Positions 23,166 to 33,226 of a stretch of DNA of 64,000 nucleotides are shown here, one piece after another; within the stretch, counting starts at the first letter, position 1, and every line of letters starts with the position of its first letter. This DNA comes from Bacteroides sp. 224. GTDB taxonomy: Bacteria > Bacteroidota > Bacteroidia > Bacteroidales > Bacteroidaceae. The stretch is from the NCBI RefSeq assembly GCF_010500995.1, contig NZ_QVMK01000029.1:1-64000 (forward strand). Direction: 5' to 3'. Below the pieces are notes generated by a model, which did no database searches, was not told where the DNA came from, and saw only the letters and a list, made by a program, of their open reading frames with translations. The position numbers were made by a program, and so were the translations under genes.

Positions 23166-25175
23166 TTAGAACATCTCCTTCACTTGTTTATATACATTTT
23201 CAGCAGTAAAGCCAAGTTTCTCGTCAAGTACTTTGTAAGGAGCCGAGAAACCAAATGATTCCAATCCGAATACTTTGCCATGACATCCTACCAGTCCTTG
23301 TAAGTTTACAGGCAATCCGGCGGTTAAACCAAATACCTTGGCGTTGGAAGGAATAACAGATTCCTGATATTCTTTGCTCTGGCTACGGAATAAACCTTCG
23401 GAAGGTGCCGAAACAATACGTACTTTCAAACCATCTTTGCGTAGTAATTCTGCTCCTGCCACCAAGGTAGATACTTCGGAACCTGATGCTACCAGAATTA
23501 CATCCGGGTTTTCATCTGCTCCGGCTACAATGTAAGCGCCTTTTTCAGCTTGAGTATAATCTGTTCCTTCCGGAAGCTTGGTTATATCCTGACGCGAGAA
23601 AATCAATCCGGTAGGTGTAGAAATATTTTCCATGGCCATTTTCCATGCCTGAGTGGTTTCGTCTGCATCAGCCGGACGAAGTACCAACATTGAATTATGT
23701 CCTTTGTGGTTTTTGAGTTTTTCCATCAAACGGATTTGAGCTTCCTGTTCTACCGGTTCGTGAGTCGGACCGTCTTCGCCTACGCGGAAGGCATCATGCG
23801 TCCAGATAAACTTAACGGGCAATTCCATCAATGCTGCCATACGTACAGCAGGTTTCATATAATCGGAGAACACAAAGAAGGTACCACATGCAGAAATAAC
23901 ACCACCATGAAGAGCCATACCAATGCAAACGCATGCCATGGTTAGTTCAGAAACTCCTGCCTGGAAGAAAGCACCGCTGAAATCTCCTTTGGTGAAAGCG
24001 TGTGTCTTTTTCAGGAATCCATCTGTTTTATCAGAGTTGGAAAGGTCGGCCGAAGCCACAATCATATTTTCTACTTGGGTAGCCAGTGCACCTAATACGG
24101 TAGCCGATGCATTACGGGTAGCTGCTCCCGGTTTTTGCTCAATAGCAGCCCAATCTACCTGAGGAGCTTTGCCACTAAAGAATGCTTCTAATTTGGTGGC
24201 TAATTCAGCATTTGATTTTGCCCACGTTTCTTTTTCGGCATACTTATCAGCAACAATGTATTTCAGCTCTTCGGCACGTGCGGCATATAGTTCTGCCACT
24301 TCCGGGAAAATAACGAAAGGATTTTCTGGATCGCCCTGTAAGTTCTTGATGGAGTTTTTATAAGCATCGCCTCCTAATGGTGCGCCGTGTGTTTCGCAAC
24401 ATGCTTCGTAGCTTGTTCCATCGGCTTTGCGGGCACCCTTACCCATTACGGTTTTACCGATAATAAGTGTAGGACGTTCTGTTTCTTTTTTAGCTTCGTT
24501 CAATGCATCGCGGATAGATTGTGCATCGTTACCATCGATGTTGATAACATGCCATCCCCATGCTTTGTATTTCATTTCAACATCCTCGTTGGTAACAGCG
24601 CTGGTAGCTGTTGACAGTTGAATGTCGTTTGAATCATAGAACATAACAAGATTATCAAGTCCTAATGTTCCGGCTATACGGCCCGATCCTTGAGAGATTT
24701 CCTCTTGTATACCACCATCGGAAATATAAGCATAGATGGTTTGGCTCATTACATTGCCAAAACGTGCTTTCAGGAATTTAGCAGCAATAGCGGCACCTAC
24801 AGCAAAGGTATGACCTTGTCCGAGTGGACCGGAGGTGTTTTCAACCCCTCGCATAATGTCTACTTCGGGATGTCCCGGAGTAGGGCTTCCCCATTGACGG
24901 AACTGCGATAGTTCATCTAATGTGTACTTGCCTGTTAATGCAAGTGCAGAGTATAACATGGGCGACATGTGTCCCGGATCAAGGAAGAAGCGGTCGCGTC
25001 CTTCCCAACGTGGGTTTTGAGGATCGTATATTAAAAACTCGGAGAATAGTACATTGATGAAATCCGCACCTCCCATAGCACCTCCCGGGTGGCCGGACTT
25101 TGCCTTTTCAACCATTGAGGCGGCAAGGATACGGATGTTGTCGGCCGCACGGTTCATAAGCTTGATGTCATTCAT
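23166..25175 (-). CDS. tkt: Transketolase
   Basis: The protein has 669 residues. Thiamine diphosphate and metal motifs are present (GHPGGAMGGADF near the start, SDGGIQEEISQGSG, YDSNDIQLS), and later domains read THDAFRVGEDGPTHEPVEQ and LIFSRQDITKLP. It moves two-carbon units between sugar phosphates. It is the last gene of a minus-strand block that releases and catabolises L-arabinose to xylulose 5-phosphate, which this enzyme feeds into the pentose phosphate pathway. A gap of 46 bases separates it from the GH51 gene upstream. Confidence 0.95.
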   Translation of the reverse strand: MNDIKLMNRAADNIRILAASMVEKAKSGHPGGAMGGADFINVLFSEFLIYDPQNPRWEGRDRFFLDPGHMSPMLYSALALTGKYTLDELSQFRQWGSPTPGHPEVDIMRGVENTSGPLGQGHTFAVGAAIAAKFLKARFGNVMSQTIYAYISDGGIQEEISQGSGRIAGTLGLDNLVMFYDSNDIQLSTATSAVTNEDVEMKYKAWGWHVINIDGNDAQSIRDALNEAKKETERPTLIIGKTVMGKGARKADGTSYEACCETHGAPLGGDAYKNSIKNLQGDPENPFVIFPEVAELYAARAEELKYIVADKYAEKETWAKSNAELATKLEAFFSGKAPQVDWAAIEQKPGAATRNASATVLGALATQVENMIVASADLSNSDKTDGFLKKTHAFTKGDFSGAFFQAGVSELTMACVCIGMALHGGVISACGTFFVFSDYMKPAVRMAALMELPVKFIWTHDAFRVGEDGPTHEPVEQEAQIRLMEKLKNHKGHNSMLVLRPADADETTQAWKMAMENISTPTGLIFSRQDITKLPEGTDYTQAEKGAYIVAGADENPDVILVASGSEVSTLVAGAELLRKDGLKVRIVSAPSEGLFRSQSKEYQESVIPSNAKVFGLTAGLPVNLQGLVGCHGKVFGLESFGFSAPYKVLDEKLGFTAENVYKQVKEMF

Positions 25176-25221
25176 AATTCAAATATTAATTTAATTTCTT
25201 GCAAAGATAATTATTTAGTAG

Positions 25222-26766
25222 TTAGTTTAACTCCAGCGTAACAATAGATTTTGCCGGCATTTTCACCGTCAGCGTTCCTTTATTGAATTTAGCTCCTTTA
25301 AACTCTTTCACGTTTACAACATTGGGAGACTCGAAAGTGTTGTGGTCGGTGATATTTTTTGAAGTTAAAATCTGTCCACTTACATTTTTCGCTTTCACAT
25401 TGGGCAGATTGATAGAGATCTCCTGACTATTATCCAGATCAATATTAGAAAGAGAAATGTGTATCTTTCCTTCTTTATCTTTAGAAGCAGTAGCACTAAT
25501 CATGGGCACAGTGCGGTTGTCGCGTACTTTCATTTCATCGCATGTAATATCCAGAGGAATATAAGTAGCATCCTGATGAACTTTATACATATTGAACACA
25601 TGATAGGTAGGAGTCAACACCATTCCTTTGTCATTGGTCAGAATCATAGATTGAAGTACATTCACAATCTGAGCGATGTTAGCCATAGTTAAGCGTTCTG
25701 TGTATTTGTGGAAAATATCGAATGAAAGAGAAGCCACAAAGGCATCGCGCAAAGCATTTTGCTGATACAGGTGTCCACGAATAGTTCCCGGTTCTTCATC
25801 CCACCAGGTACCCCATTCATCTAATAAGAGGTTTACTCTTTTCTTAGGATCATGTTTATCCATGATGGCGATGTGTTTTTTAAGCACATCTTCCACTTCA
25901 CGACATTTACCCATAGCCCAATAGTAATCTTCATCAGTGAAGTTGATGGCCGATCCTTTACTGCCGCTCCAGCCGGTTACAGTATAATAATGTAGTGAAA
26001 GCCCGTGCATGCGTCCACCCACTCGATTCATTAATACTTCTGTCCAGTTGTAATCATAATCGCTGGCACCACTGGCAATTTTATAAAGACGGTTACTATC
26101 GTAATTGCGGCAATAAGTGGAATAGCGGCGATAAAGATCTGCATAATATTCAGGGCGCATGCTTCCACCACATCCCCAGCTTTCGTTGCCTACTCCCAGG
26201 TATTTTACTTTCCATGCTTTATCACGACCGTTTGTACGACGAAGGTTAGCCATAGGCGAGTCTCCATCCGAAGTCATATATTCTACCCATTTGGCAAGTT
26301 CTTCTACGGTTCCGCTACCTATATTTCCGCTGATGTAAGGTTCGCAGTTAAGCAATTCGCACAGATTTAAGAATTCGTGAGTTCCGAAGCTGTTATCTTC
26401 AATGGTTCCTCCCCAGTTATTGTTTACCATTTTAGGACGGTTTTCTTTGGGACCGATACCATCCATCCAATGATATTCATCGGCAAAACATCCTCCCGGC
26501 CAGCGTAATACAGGGATTTTTAAATCCTTCAATGCGTTTAGTACATCTGTACGATAGCCGTTGGTATTAGGGATAGGGGAGTTTTCGCCTACCCATAATC
26601 CGCCATAGATGCAAGTACCTAAATGTTCGGCAAACTGTCCGTAGATTTCCTTTGGGATAATTTGTTTTCCTTCATCTACCTTTACGGTGATTGATGCACT
26701 TTTTTGTGCAAAGATAGACATGGAAGCTACTAATGCTGTACCAAGTAAAATTTGTCTTTTCATCAT
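25222..26766 (-). CDS. GH51 alpha-L-arabinofuranosidase
   Basis: The protein has 514 residues with a signal peptide ([11 protein letters not shown]). The acid/base is Glu195 in [12 protein letters not shown] and the nucleophile is Glu317 in [11 protein letters not shown], as in GH51. It removes terminal L-arabinofuranose from arabinan or arabinoxylan oligosaccharides in the periplasm. It is one of two GH51 genes in the window; the other (54980-56968) has an extra N-terminal domain. Upstream is a large nested palindrome (26822-27051) that separates it from GH97. Confidence 0.93.
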   Translation of the reverse strand: MMKRQILLGTALVASMSIFAQKSASITVKVDEGKQIIPKEIYGQFAEHLGTCIYGGLWVGENSPIPNTNGYRTDVLNALKDLKIPVLRWPGGCFADEYHWMDGIGPKENRPKMVNNNWGGTIEDNSFGTHEFLNLCELLNCEPYISGNIGSGTVEELAKWVEYMTSDGDSPMANLRRTNGRDKAWKVKYLGVGNESWGCGGSMRPEYYADLYRRYSTYCRNYDSNRLYKIASGASDYDYNWTEVLMNRVGGRMHGLSLHYYTVTGWSGSKGSAINFTDEDYYWAMGKCREVEDVLKKHIAIMDKHDPKKRVNLLLDEWGTWWDEEPGTIRGHLYQQNALRDAFVASLSFDIFHKYTERLTMANIAQIVNVLQSMILTNDKGMVLTPTYHVFNMYKVHQDATYIPLDITCDEMKVRDNRTVPMISATASKDKEGKIHISLSNIDLDNSQEISINLPNVKAKNVSGQILTSKNITDHNTFESPNVVNVKEFKGAKFNKGTLTVKMPAKSIVTLELN

Positions 26767-26821
26767 TTGTTTATTGTTTAATGGTTTTAGCCTTGGATGA
26801 CGCGGATTGTGCGGATTTAAA

Positions 26822-27051
26822 ACACGGATTTTAATTTATAAGTAGGTATTCAAAATTAATTCATAATATGAGAAAGTCCCCCTCCGCCCTTTGGGCACCT
26901 CCCCCTTGCAGGGGAGGAGTCGATGCCGCAGGAATTCCTCCCCTGCAAGGGGGAGGTGCCCAAAGGGCGGAGGGGGTAATGATATAAACTAATTATGAAC
27001 ATCTACTTAATATCTGAAAGGGTTATTTTATCCGTGCATTAAAATCCGTGT
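26822..27051. repeat. Nested palindrome filling the GH51-GH97 gap
   Basis: An inner hairpin has perfect 41-bp arms (26878-26918 and 26936-26976) with a 17-base loop; the arms are rich in CCTCC and GGAGG. An outer inverted pair of 14 bp (26822-26835 and 27038-27051) encloses it. The inner hairpin is nearly identical to that at 43300-43400, and both have TTCATAAT just to the left. It looks like a dispersed, MITE-like repeat family. Confidence 0.85.
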
Positions 27052-27078
27052 AATCCGTGTAATCTGTGGCTTAATAAA

Positions 27079-29010
27079 TTATTTCGTATAAATCGTAAAT
27101 CCTCCCAGGTTCTTCATCTCAATCACAAGATTCCCTTTCTTATCTACTTTCATTGTTTTAAATCCGGCAGCACGATCTTCCTTATCATAGATAACCGCTA
27201 ATTCCTCTCCCGCCAGCCAGGGTAAAGAAAGTGTTAACTTCTTTGTTTGTTCTTCTGCATTGCTACCGGCTATATACCATTTATTACCATATCGGCGGGC
27301 AACCACGAAGTATTTACCGGGGTATCCGTCTATAAACCGGGTTTCATCCCATACGGTAGGCACTTTCTTGATAAAATCGAGTACGTAATCCGGTTGCTCA
27401 TTCAAATTGTTGGGGGTGATGCCCATGTGCTGTATAGCTGATTGATAGATTACTGAACTGGCTACCTGAAAAGCATCGGTTGTTTTGCGTATCGTTCCTT
27501 TTACCTGATCTTTGGAGTATTTCTTGTTGAAGAATACAGGACCAAAGTCCATGCCTGATACAGCATTCCGGGTGAATGGCAATATCGTAGAACTGTATGC
27601 TTCTCTATCTGTATGATATTGATTAAATACCAGGTTCTCAGAAACAAGCGCCGCTTCGCTGGTCATGTGATTTGGATACATACGTTCCCATCCTCGAGGA
27701 AGGGTAGTGCCATGGAAGTTAACAGAGATGCCATATTCATTGGCATCAGTTAATATATCCTCATAAAGTTTCATGGTTACCTGTTTATCTCCTCCAAAGA
27801 AGTCAACCTTAATACCTTTTACACCTAAAGACTGCATCCATTTCATCTCTTTACGACGTGCCGGAGCCGTATCCATTCGGTTGTGAGGCCCTTGTGGGGC
27901 GTCATTCCATGAACCATTTGAGTTATACCATAAAATAACGTCTACTCCTTTGGATTGAGCATAAGCAATGAGAGAAGGCATATTTTCATAGCCGATTTGT
28001 TTATCCCAAAGAGCATCAATAAGAATGTATTCATAACCAAGATCTGCTGCCAAATCGATAAATATAACCTGATCTTGATAATTGCAACTTATATCTTGCC
28101 ACAGAATCCAGCTCCAGGTAGATTTGCCGGGCTTATAAACTTGTGAAGGTTCATAGAGTGGTTTTACTACATCGTAAGCAGAGGTGGTTTCTACAATAGG
28201 CTTCAAAGTCTCTCCTATAGTAATTGTTTTCCAGGAAGTTAAGAAAGGAAGTCTTGCTGTTGCCGTTGCATCGCCTACTCCGTGATTCTCTTCTTTTTCG
28301 GGAAATGCAATGGTATAGAGACCATCTTTGGTGCCTTCGCTTAATCTTGTTCCGGCATAAAGGCTACTTACGCCTGTTTCGGAGAGCATTACCCAGCCAT
28401 GGTTTCCGAGGTGGAATAAAGCCGGGAAAGTGTATCCGATTCCATATTTAGAAGGTGTACCGATGGGTTCATCGAGTGTGTACTCTTCTTCATAACTGGG
28501 TTTGGTTCTCATCCAGCCTTCTCCCCAGGGAGCTTGCGGAGTAATAAAGGTGGTGGTATGTGCCGGGAAATCAAATCCGGTAAGTTCACGGTTGATTGTA
28601 CAATGAGTACTTTTGGGAGATGTGATACGGTATACCAAAGAAATATCATTATTAGCTACGCGAAAGATAATTTGTAGCGTATCATTCTTTGGATTGGTAT
28701 AAATACTCGTCAGCTCATTGGCTGTATAATGCACGCGACTTGCTTTGGCGTGAGTCAAACTATACGTTTCATCAATCTTCCGTGTGGTTGATTTTACGGA
28801 TACAAGCTTTTCGGCGAAGCTTCCAATCGAAGTTTCTACTCCCAATGGAGATGGCTCCAGCATAACTTTGTTATTGTAAGTGACTGAATAGGAGGGTTTA
28901 CCTTCATTCAGTTGCAGTTGAATCTTTAACTTGCCATCCGGGCTTTCAACTTGCTGTGCACATAGCATTCCGGGTACTATGCATAACATGGTTAATAGTT
29001 TTTTCTTCAT
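27079..29010 (-). CDS. GH97 glycoside hydrolase, retaining type
   Basis: The protein has 643 residues with a signal peptide (MLCIVPGMLCAQ). The N-terminal super-sandwich, a (beta/alpha)8 barrel and C-terminal beta domain fit GH97 length. Asp403 in GIKVDFFGGDKQ sits where retaining members have their nucleophile, in contrast to the inverting SusB group. Retaining members are alpha-galactosidases or beta-L-arabinopyranosidases; the surrounding L-arabinose genes make the latter attractive, but sequence alone does not settle it. It starts 15 bases after the GH127/146 gene ends, so they are co-transcribed. Confidence 0.88.
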   Translation of the reverse strand: MKKKLLTMLCIVPGMLCAQQVESPDGKLKIQLQLNEGKPSYSVTYNNKVMLEPSPLGVETSIGSFAEKLVSVKSTTRKIDETYSLTHAKASRVHYTANELTSIYTNPKNDTLQIIFRVANNDISLVYRITSPKSTHCTINRELTGFDFPAHTTTFITPQAPWGEGWMRTKPSYEEEYTLDEPIGTPSKYGIGYTFPALFHLGNHGWVMLSETGVSSLYAGTRLSEGTKDGLYTIAFPEKEENHGVGDATATARLPFLTSWKTITIGETLKPIVETTSAYDVVKPLYEPSQVYKPGKSTWSWILWQDISCNYQDQVIFIDLAADLGYEYILIDALWDKQIGYENMPSLIAYAQSKGVDVILWYNSNGSWNDAPQGPHNRMDTAPARRKEMKWMQSLGVKGIKVDFFGGDKQVTMKLYEDILTDANEYGISVNFHGTTLPRGWERMYPNHMTSEAALVSENLVFNQYHTDREAYSSTILPFTRNAVSGMDFGPVFFNKKYSKDQVKGTIRKTTDAFQVASSVIYQSAIQHMGITPNNLNEQPDYVLDFIKKVPTVWDETRFIDGYPGKYFVVARRYGNKWYIAGSNAEEQTKKLTLSLPWLAGEELAVIYDKEDRAAGFKTMKVDKKGNLVIEMKNLGGFTIYTK

Positions 29011-29025
29011 TGTTTGTTCTGGTGT

Positions 29026-31380
29026 TTATTTAATCAATCTAACTTCATAAATACGTGCTGTCTCACTATTCGCAGCTTTAGGCATAAACTTAATCTGATG
29101 TACTCCTTCCTTTAGTTCCTGAGGCAACTTATACATCACCCGAATAAAATTCTCGTCTATATCCGATGTAGATGGCTCGGAAACAATTTCCACATCATTT
29201 ATTAAAATGCGTGTATCAGGATTGCGATCCTTCTTATGAAGAACCAGCGCTATACTTTCCGCCGTATCTTTTACTTTAAGCTCGTAACCAAACCAGCCCT
29301 TGGCGCTGCGGAAATGGCGATTATCGCGGGTGCCTGTTTGCGAGTCCTCGTATTTAATGAAGTGATCGGATTCAGGCTGTTGTTCTCCGGGATATATTAA
29401 ATCTACCGTGCGGGCGGCTAATCGGGCGGCAACCTCTTCCCGTTTAGTAATTTCTTCTTTGATGGTTTGCAGGTCTGCGCCCGTTACCTGACGGAAGTAA
29501 ACCGCATACCGTGCATTATGCAGTCGGAAGAAAGGAATAAATTCGATGGTCTTTTCGGGGAAAGTCGTTCCTGTGTAAGTAAAAGCCAATTTATCTTCTT
29601 GTTTGCGAAAGAAAGATAATAACTGGTCTGCTTCTCCTACCAATAATGGAACGTTTTGCAAAGGGATTTGCTTTCCGTGGGCAATGTGTCCGCCCCGGCT
29701 GTCATCGGCATAAAGCCCTTTCAGATCTTCCGTACCCATCTTCGCTGCTAATACAATCGGACCGTATTTGAAGGAATAGAAATTGGATTGATCGGGTAAT
29801 TGCTCCATCGTAAGTGACATGGGAAGTTGGATCGTTACTTCATCTCCCTTTTTCCATTTACGATGCAAAGAGATATAGCCGTTCTCGGCAGTTGGAGTAT
29901 CTTCGACTTTCTTTCCATTGATACTTATAGAAACTGCTTTACTTGAATCTACCCAATTAGGATATCTTATATGCAAGGTAAATGCTTTCTTTTTACTTTC
30001 TTCGATGCGGATACGAACCTCTTCCTCATCCGGGAAACGGGTTTCCTGCGTAAGCACCACTTTCTTTGCATCCCACTGTAGGCGTGAGGGAATAAAAAGG
30101 TTGACGAATAAAGCATCATCGGTATGTGCATATATCAGTTCACCGTATTTGGTGTGATTTTCCAGTCCCGAGCCTACGCAACACCACATACTTGTATGAG
30201 GTTGAGAATAGACACGGTAATGCCCCGGTCTCATGGAGGTGAAATAAACAAAGCCTCCTTTTTCTGGTTCCTGAGAAGAAAGAATGTGGTTATAAAGTGC
30301 CCGTTCGTAATAATCCAGATAGTGCGTATCACAAGTCGTTTGATAGAACATATTGCTGAGGCGAAGCATGTTATAAGTATTGCATGTTTCGGGTCCTTCG
30401 ATATCTGTTACCATGGGCTCAAAGTTATCTGCCGAGTGAAAATGTTCGCGAACGCTATTGCCCCCGATACTGACACTGCGGTTTTGAATGACTGTTTGCC
30501 AGAAGAAAGAAGAGGCATCGTCCCAGGCTTTATTCCCCTCCAGGTCAGCAATCCGCTTGTAACCGATGACTTTGGGAATTTGAGTATTGGCATGCAGACC
30601 GGTGAGTTTATCTTTCTTTTCAAGCAGCGGATTAAGAATAAACAGATGAGAGAAACGTTTAGCGAGTGTAAGATATTTCTTATCCCCGGTTATTTCATAT
30701 ACATCGGCAAAGGTTTCGTTTAGTCCGCCGTGTTCGCTGCGAAGCATATCCTGCATCTGCTCGTCACTTAATTGACCGGTAATGTCTATCATCCAATCTG
30801 TAAGTTTTATCAGCAGTTCTTTTGCGGTTTCATTTCCGGCAAAGAGATAGGCATCACGCAAACCGGCATACGTCTTATGTATATTGTATAAAGGTACCCA
30901 TTTGCCATTCAGTCCGAAACCGGAAGCGCGAATGTTTCCTTCCTTAATTTCTTTCCACATCGGGATACTTCCGGGGGTGCCCCCTATGAATCCGGTTCCG
31001 ACGGCATCTTGACATTTCTTGAGCTCATCAATCATGTAGTCAAGACGTTGCTTCATTTCTTCGTTGCCTGTACTTGCATACATCATGGAAAGTGCCGACA
31101 GATAATGTCCGCCGATGTGTCCGTCTAATCCGGTATTTTCCCAATTGGTATAAGAGGGAGCTTTGGGAGTGAGTCCGGCTTCACGTAAGTAAGGTGCGAG
31201 TAACCTGTCCGGTTCCATCGCAAGGATGTATTGAAGGTCTTTTTGTTGTGCATTTAAAAAGGGGCTTTCCAGTAGCTTTACCTTTTGAAGGGGGAAGTAG
31301 GAAACTACTTTGGGGGTTTGGGCTTTTCCGTTAAGAAGAAAACAGAAAAGGAGTATGTTAATGATGAAGGTTATTTTCAT
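29026..31380 (-). CDS. GH127/GH146 beta-L-arabinofuranosidase
   Basis: The protein has 784 residues with a signal peptide (IINILLFCFLLNGKAQ). The zinc-cysteine catalytic site known for this clan is visible as Glu331 and Cys333 (GPETCNTYNML) and Cys400-Cys401 (SMWCCVGSG). The C-terminal part contains further beta domains (FRSAKGWFGYELKVKD). It releases beta-linked L-arabinofuranose from pectic side chains or glycoproteins. It lies between the pentose kinase gene and GH97 in the minus-strand operon; a 14-bp hairpin (31452-31480) precedes it. Confidence 0.88.
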   Translation of the reverse strand: MKITFIINILLFCFLLNGKAQTPKVVSYFPLQKVKLLESPFLNAQQKDLQYILAMEPDRLLAPYLREAGLTPKAPSYTNWENTGLDGHIGGHYLSALSMMYASTGNEEMKQRLDYMIDELKKCQDAVGTGFIGGTPGSIPMWKEIKEGNIRASGFGLNGKWVPLYNIHKTYAGLRDAYLFAGNETAKELLIKLTDWMIDITGQLSDEQMQDMLRSEHGGLNETFADVYEITGDKKYLTLAKRFSHLFILNPLLEKKDKLTGLHANTQIPKVIGYKRIADLEGNKAWDDASSFFWQTVIQNRSVSIGGNSVREHFHSADNFEPMVTDIEGPETCNTYNMLRLSNMFYQTTCDTHYLDYYERALYNHILSSQEPEKGGFVYFTSMRPGHYRVYSQPHTSMWCCVGSGLENHTKYGELIYAHTDDALFVNLFIPSRLQWDAKKVVLTQETRFPDEEEVRIRIEESKKKAFTLHIRYPNWVDSSKAVSISINGKKVEDTPTAENGYISLHRKWKKGDEVTIQLPMSLTMEQLPDQSNFYSFKYGPIVLAAKMGTEDLKGLYADDSRGGHIAHGKQIPLQNVPLLVGEADQLLSFFRKQEDKLAFTYTGTTFPEKTIEFIPFFRLHNARYAVYFRQVTGADLQTIKEEITKREEVAARLAARTVDLIYPGEQQPESDHFIKYEDSQTGTRDNRHFRSAKGWFGYELKVKDTAESIALVLHKKDRNPDTRILINDVEIVSEPSTSDIDENFIRVMYKLPQELKEGVHQIKFMPKAANSETARIYEVRLIK

Positions 31381-31451
31381 ATTATATCAGGGTGTTTAAA
31401 TAGGAGATGTTGGTGTAAAAAAAGGGATGATAAAGGATAAGGGGAAGCCGA

Positions 31452-31480
31452 TCATTCTGAGTGAGGCTCACTCAGAATGA
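31452..31480. repeat. Perfect hairpin between araB-like and GH127/146 genes
   Basis: TCATTCTGAGTGAG (31452-31465) and CTCACTCAGAATGA (31467-31480) are perfect 14-bp arms around one base. A processing or attenuation signal within the operon is possible. Confidence 0.75.
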
Positions 31481-31533
31481 CGAACTTTTATCCCTGATCT
31501 ATATAGCGATAACTTCGCTGCGGTACGTTGCCG

Positions 31534-33129
31534 CTACTTCTTAAATTTTACAGCTGCTTCTTCGACGGGCAGGGCTGCCTTGTAGCTTTCGATGTATACG
31601 TTAAAGCCTTCTACATCTTCTGCCGAAGGTGAGATCTCAATACCGGCTTCTCCACCAAACACATGTTCATGAAGGAAATCGGCAAGAGATTGCTTCTTGT
31701 CATTGTTCACTAAGTAAGAACCTAACAGAGCAATGCCCCAGGCACCTCCTTCGCCAGCCGTCTCCATCACAGAGATGGGCGAGTTTAATGCTGCTGCAAG
31801 TATTCTTTGGCCTACGGTCTTGGTTCTGAATAATCCGCCATGAGCGGTAATTCTATCCACTTTAACCTTTTCTTCATTGAAGAGAATGTCATTACCCATC
31901 TTTAGAACACCCACAGAAGCTTGTAAGTGTGTCCGCATGAAGTTAGCCAGGTTAAACTTATCGTTGGCAGAGCGTACAAACAAGGGTCTACCTTCGGCAA
32001 ATCCTGTTATGGGTTCGCCCGAGATATAGTTGAATGAAAGCAATCCTCCACAATCCGTATCGCCGGTAAGTGCATGGTTGTAGAGCTTTTCGTATACTTT
32101 ATCCATATCTACAGGTATGCCCAGTAGTTCCTGATATTCTTTGAAGAGGTTTACCCAGTCGTTGAGGTCGGAGGTGCAATTGTTACAATGTACCATGGCC
32201 ACTAAACTTCCGTCGGGAGTTGTTACCATATCAATCTCTTCGTGAGGTTTAGACAAGTCTTTCTCCAATACAATCATAGAGAAAGATGAGGTGCCAGCCG
32301 ATACATTTCCTGTACGTTGCTCTACAGCGTTGGTTGCTACCATACCGGTGCCGGCATCTCCTTCGGGTGGACAAACGGGTACTCCTGCTTTCAGGTTTCC
32401 TGATACGTCGAGTCTCTTAGCTCCTTCTGTGGTAAGTGTTCCGGCATCTTCACCTGCGGATAATACCTTGGGTAAAATGTCAAGTAGTTTCCAACCATAT
32501 CCTTTGCCGGCAATCAGGTTGTCAAACTTCGTCACCATGTGAGCATAATAATCCTTGGTATCAGGGTCTATGGGAAGCATGCCCGATGCATCGCCTACAC
32601 CCAATACCTTTTTACCGGTCATCTGCCAATGGATATATCCTGCAAGCGTTGTCAGGAAATTGATGTCTTTCACATGCTGCTCATTGTTCAAGATGGCTTG
32701 ATACAAGTGAGAAATACTCCATCGCAAAGGGATGTTATAAACAAACAGTTCCGACAAAGTAGCTGCTGCCTGTCCCGTGTTGGTATTTCTCCAGGTACGG
32801 AAGGGCACGAGAATTTCTTCTTTCTCATTGAATGCCATGTAACCGTGCATCATGGCACTTACGCCGATGGCTGCCAGATTCTCTATTTCGATACCATAAG
32901 CACGCTGTACGTTGGAACGAAGATCGGCATAACAATCTTGCAGGCCATTCCAGATGGCATCCATGCTGTATGTCCAAAGTCCGTCGACCAATTGGTTCTC
33001 CCAGGTGTGACTTCCTTGGGCGATGGGTTTGTTCTCCTGGTCGATCAAAACAGCCTTGATTCGTGTAGAACCAAGCTCTATCCCCAGAATGGCTTTGCCT
33101 GCTTCGATGGTTGATTTTGCATTTATCAT
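31534..33129 (-). CDS. araB: FGGY-family pentulose kinase, likely L-ribulokinase
   Basis: The protein has 531 residues of the FGGY kinase fold. The N-terminal phosphate loop is [17 protein letters not shown]; the later nucleotide motifs are [29 protein letters not shown] and [22 protein letters not shown]. Between araA and araD on one side and arabinosidases on the other, its substrate is most simply L-ribulose, although annotation as xylulose kinase is common for this group. A heptamer hairpin lies between it and araA (33133-33223). Confidence 0.85.
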   Translation of the reverse strand: MINAKSTIEAGKAILGIELGSTRIKAVLIDQENKPIAQGSHTWENQLVDGLWTYSMDAIWNGLQDCYADLRSNVQRAYGIEIENLAAIGVSAMMHGYMAFNEKEEILVPFRTWRNTNTGQAAATLSELFVYNIPLRWSISHLYQAILNNEQHVKDINFLTTLAGYIHWQMTGKKVLGVGDASGMLPIDPDTKDYYAHMVTKFDNLIAGKGYGWKLLDILPKVLSAGEDAGTLTTEGAKRLDVSGNLKAGVPVCPPEGDAGTGMVATNAVEQRTGNVSAGTSSFSMIVLEKDLSKPHEEIDMVTTPDGSLVAMVHCNNCTSDLNDWVNLFKEYQELLGIPVDMDKVYEKLYNHALTGDTDCGGLLSFNYISGEPITGFAEGRPLFVRSANDKFNLANFMRTHLQASVGVLKMGNDILFNEEKVKVDRITAHGGLFRTKTVGQRILAAALNSPISVMETAGEGGAWGIALLGSYLVNNDKKQSLADFLHEHVFGGEAGIEISPSAEDVEGFNVYIESYKAALPVEEAAVKFKK

Positions 33130-33132
33130 ATT

Positions 33133-33223
<91 letters not shown>

Positions 33224-33226
33224 GGA

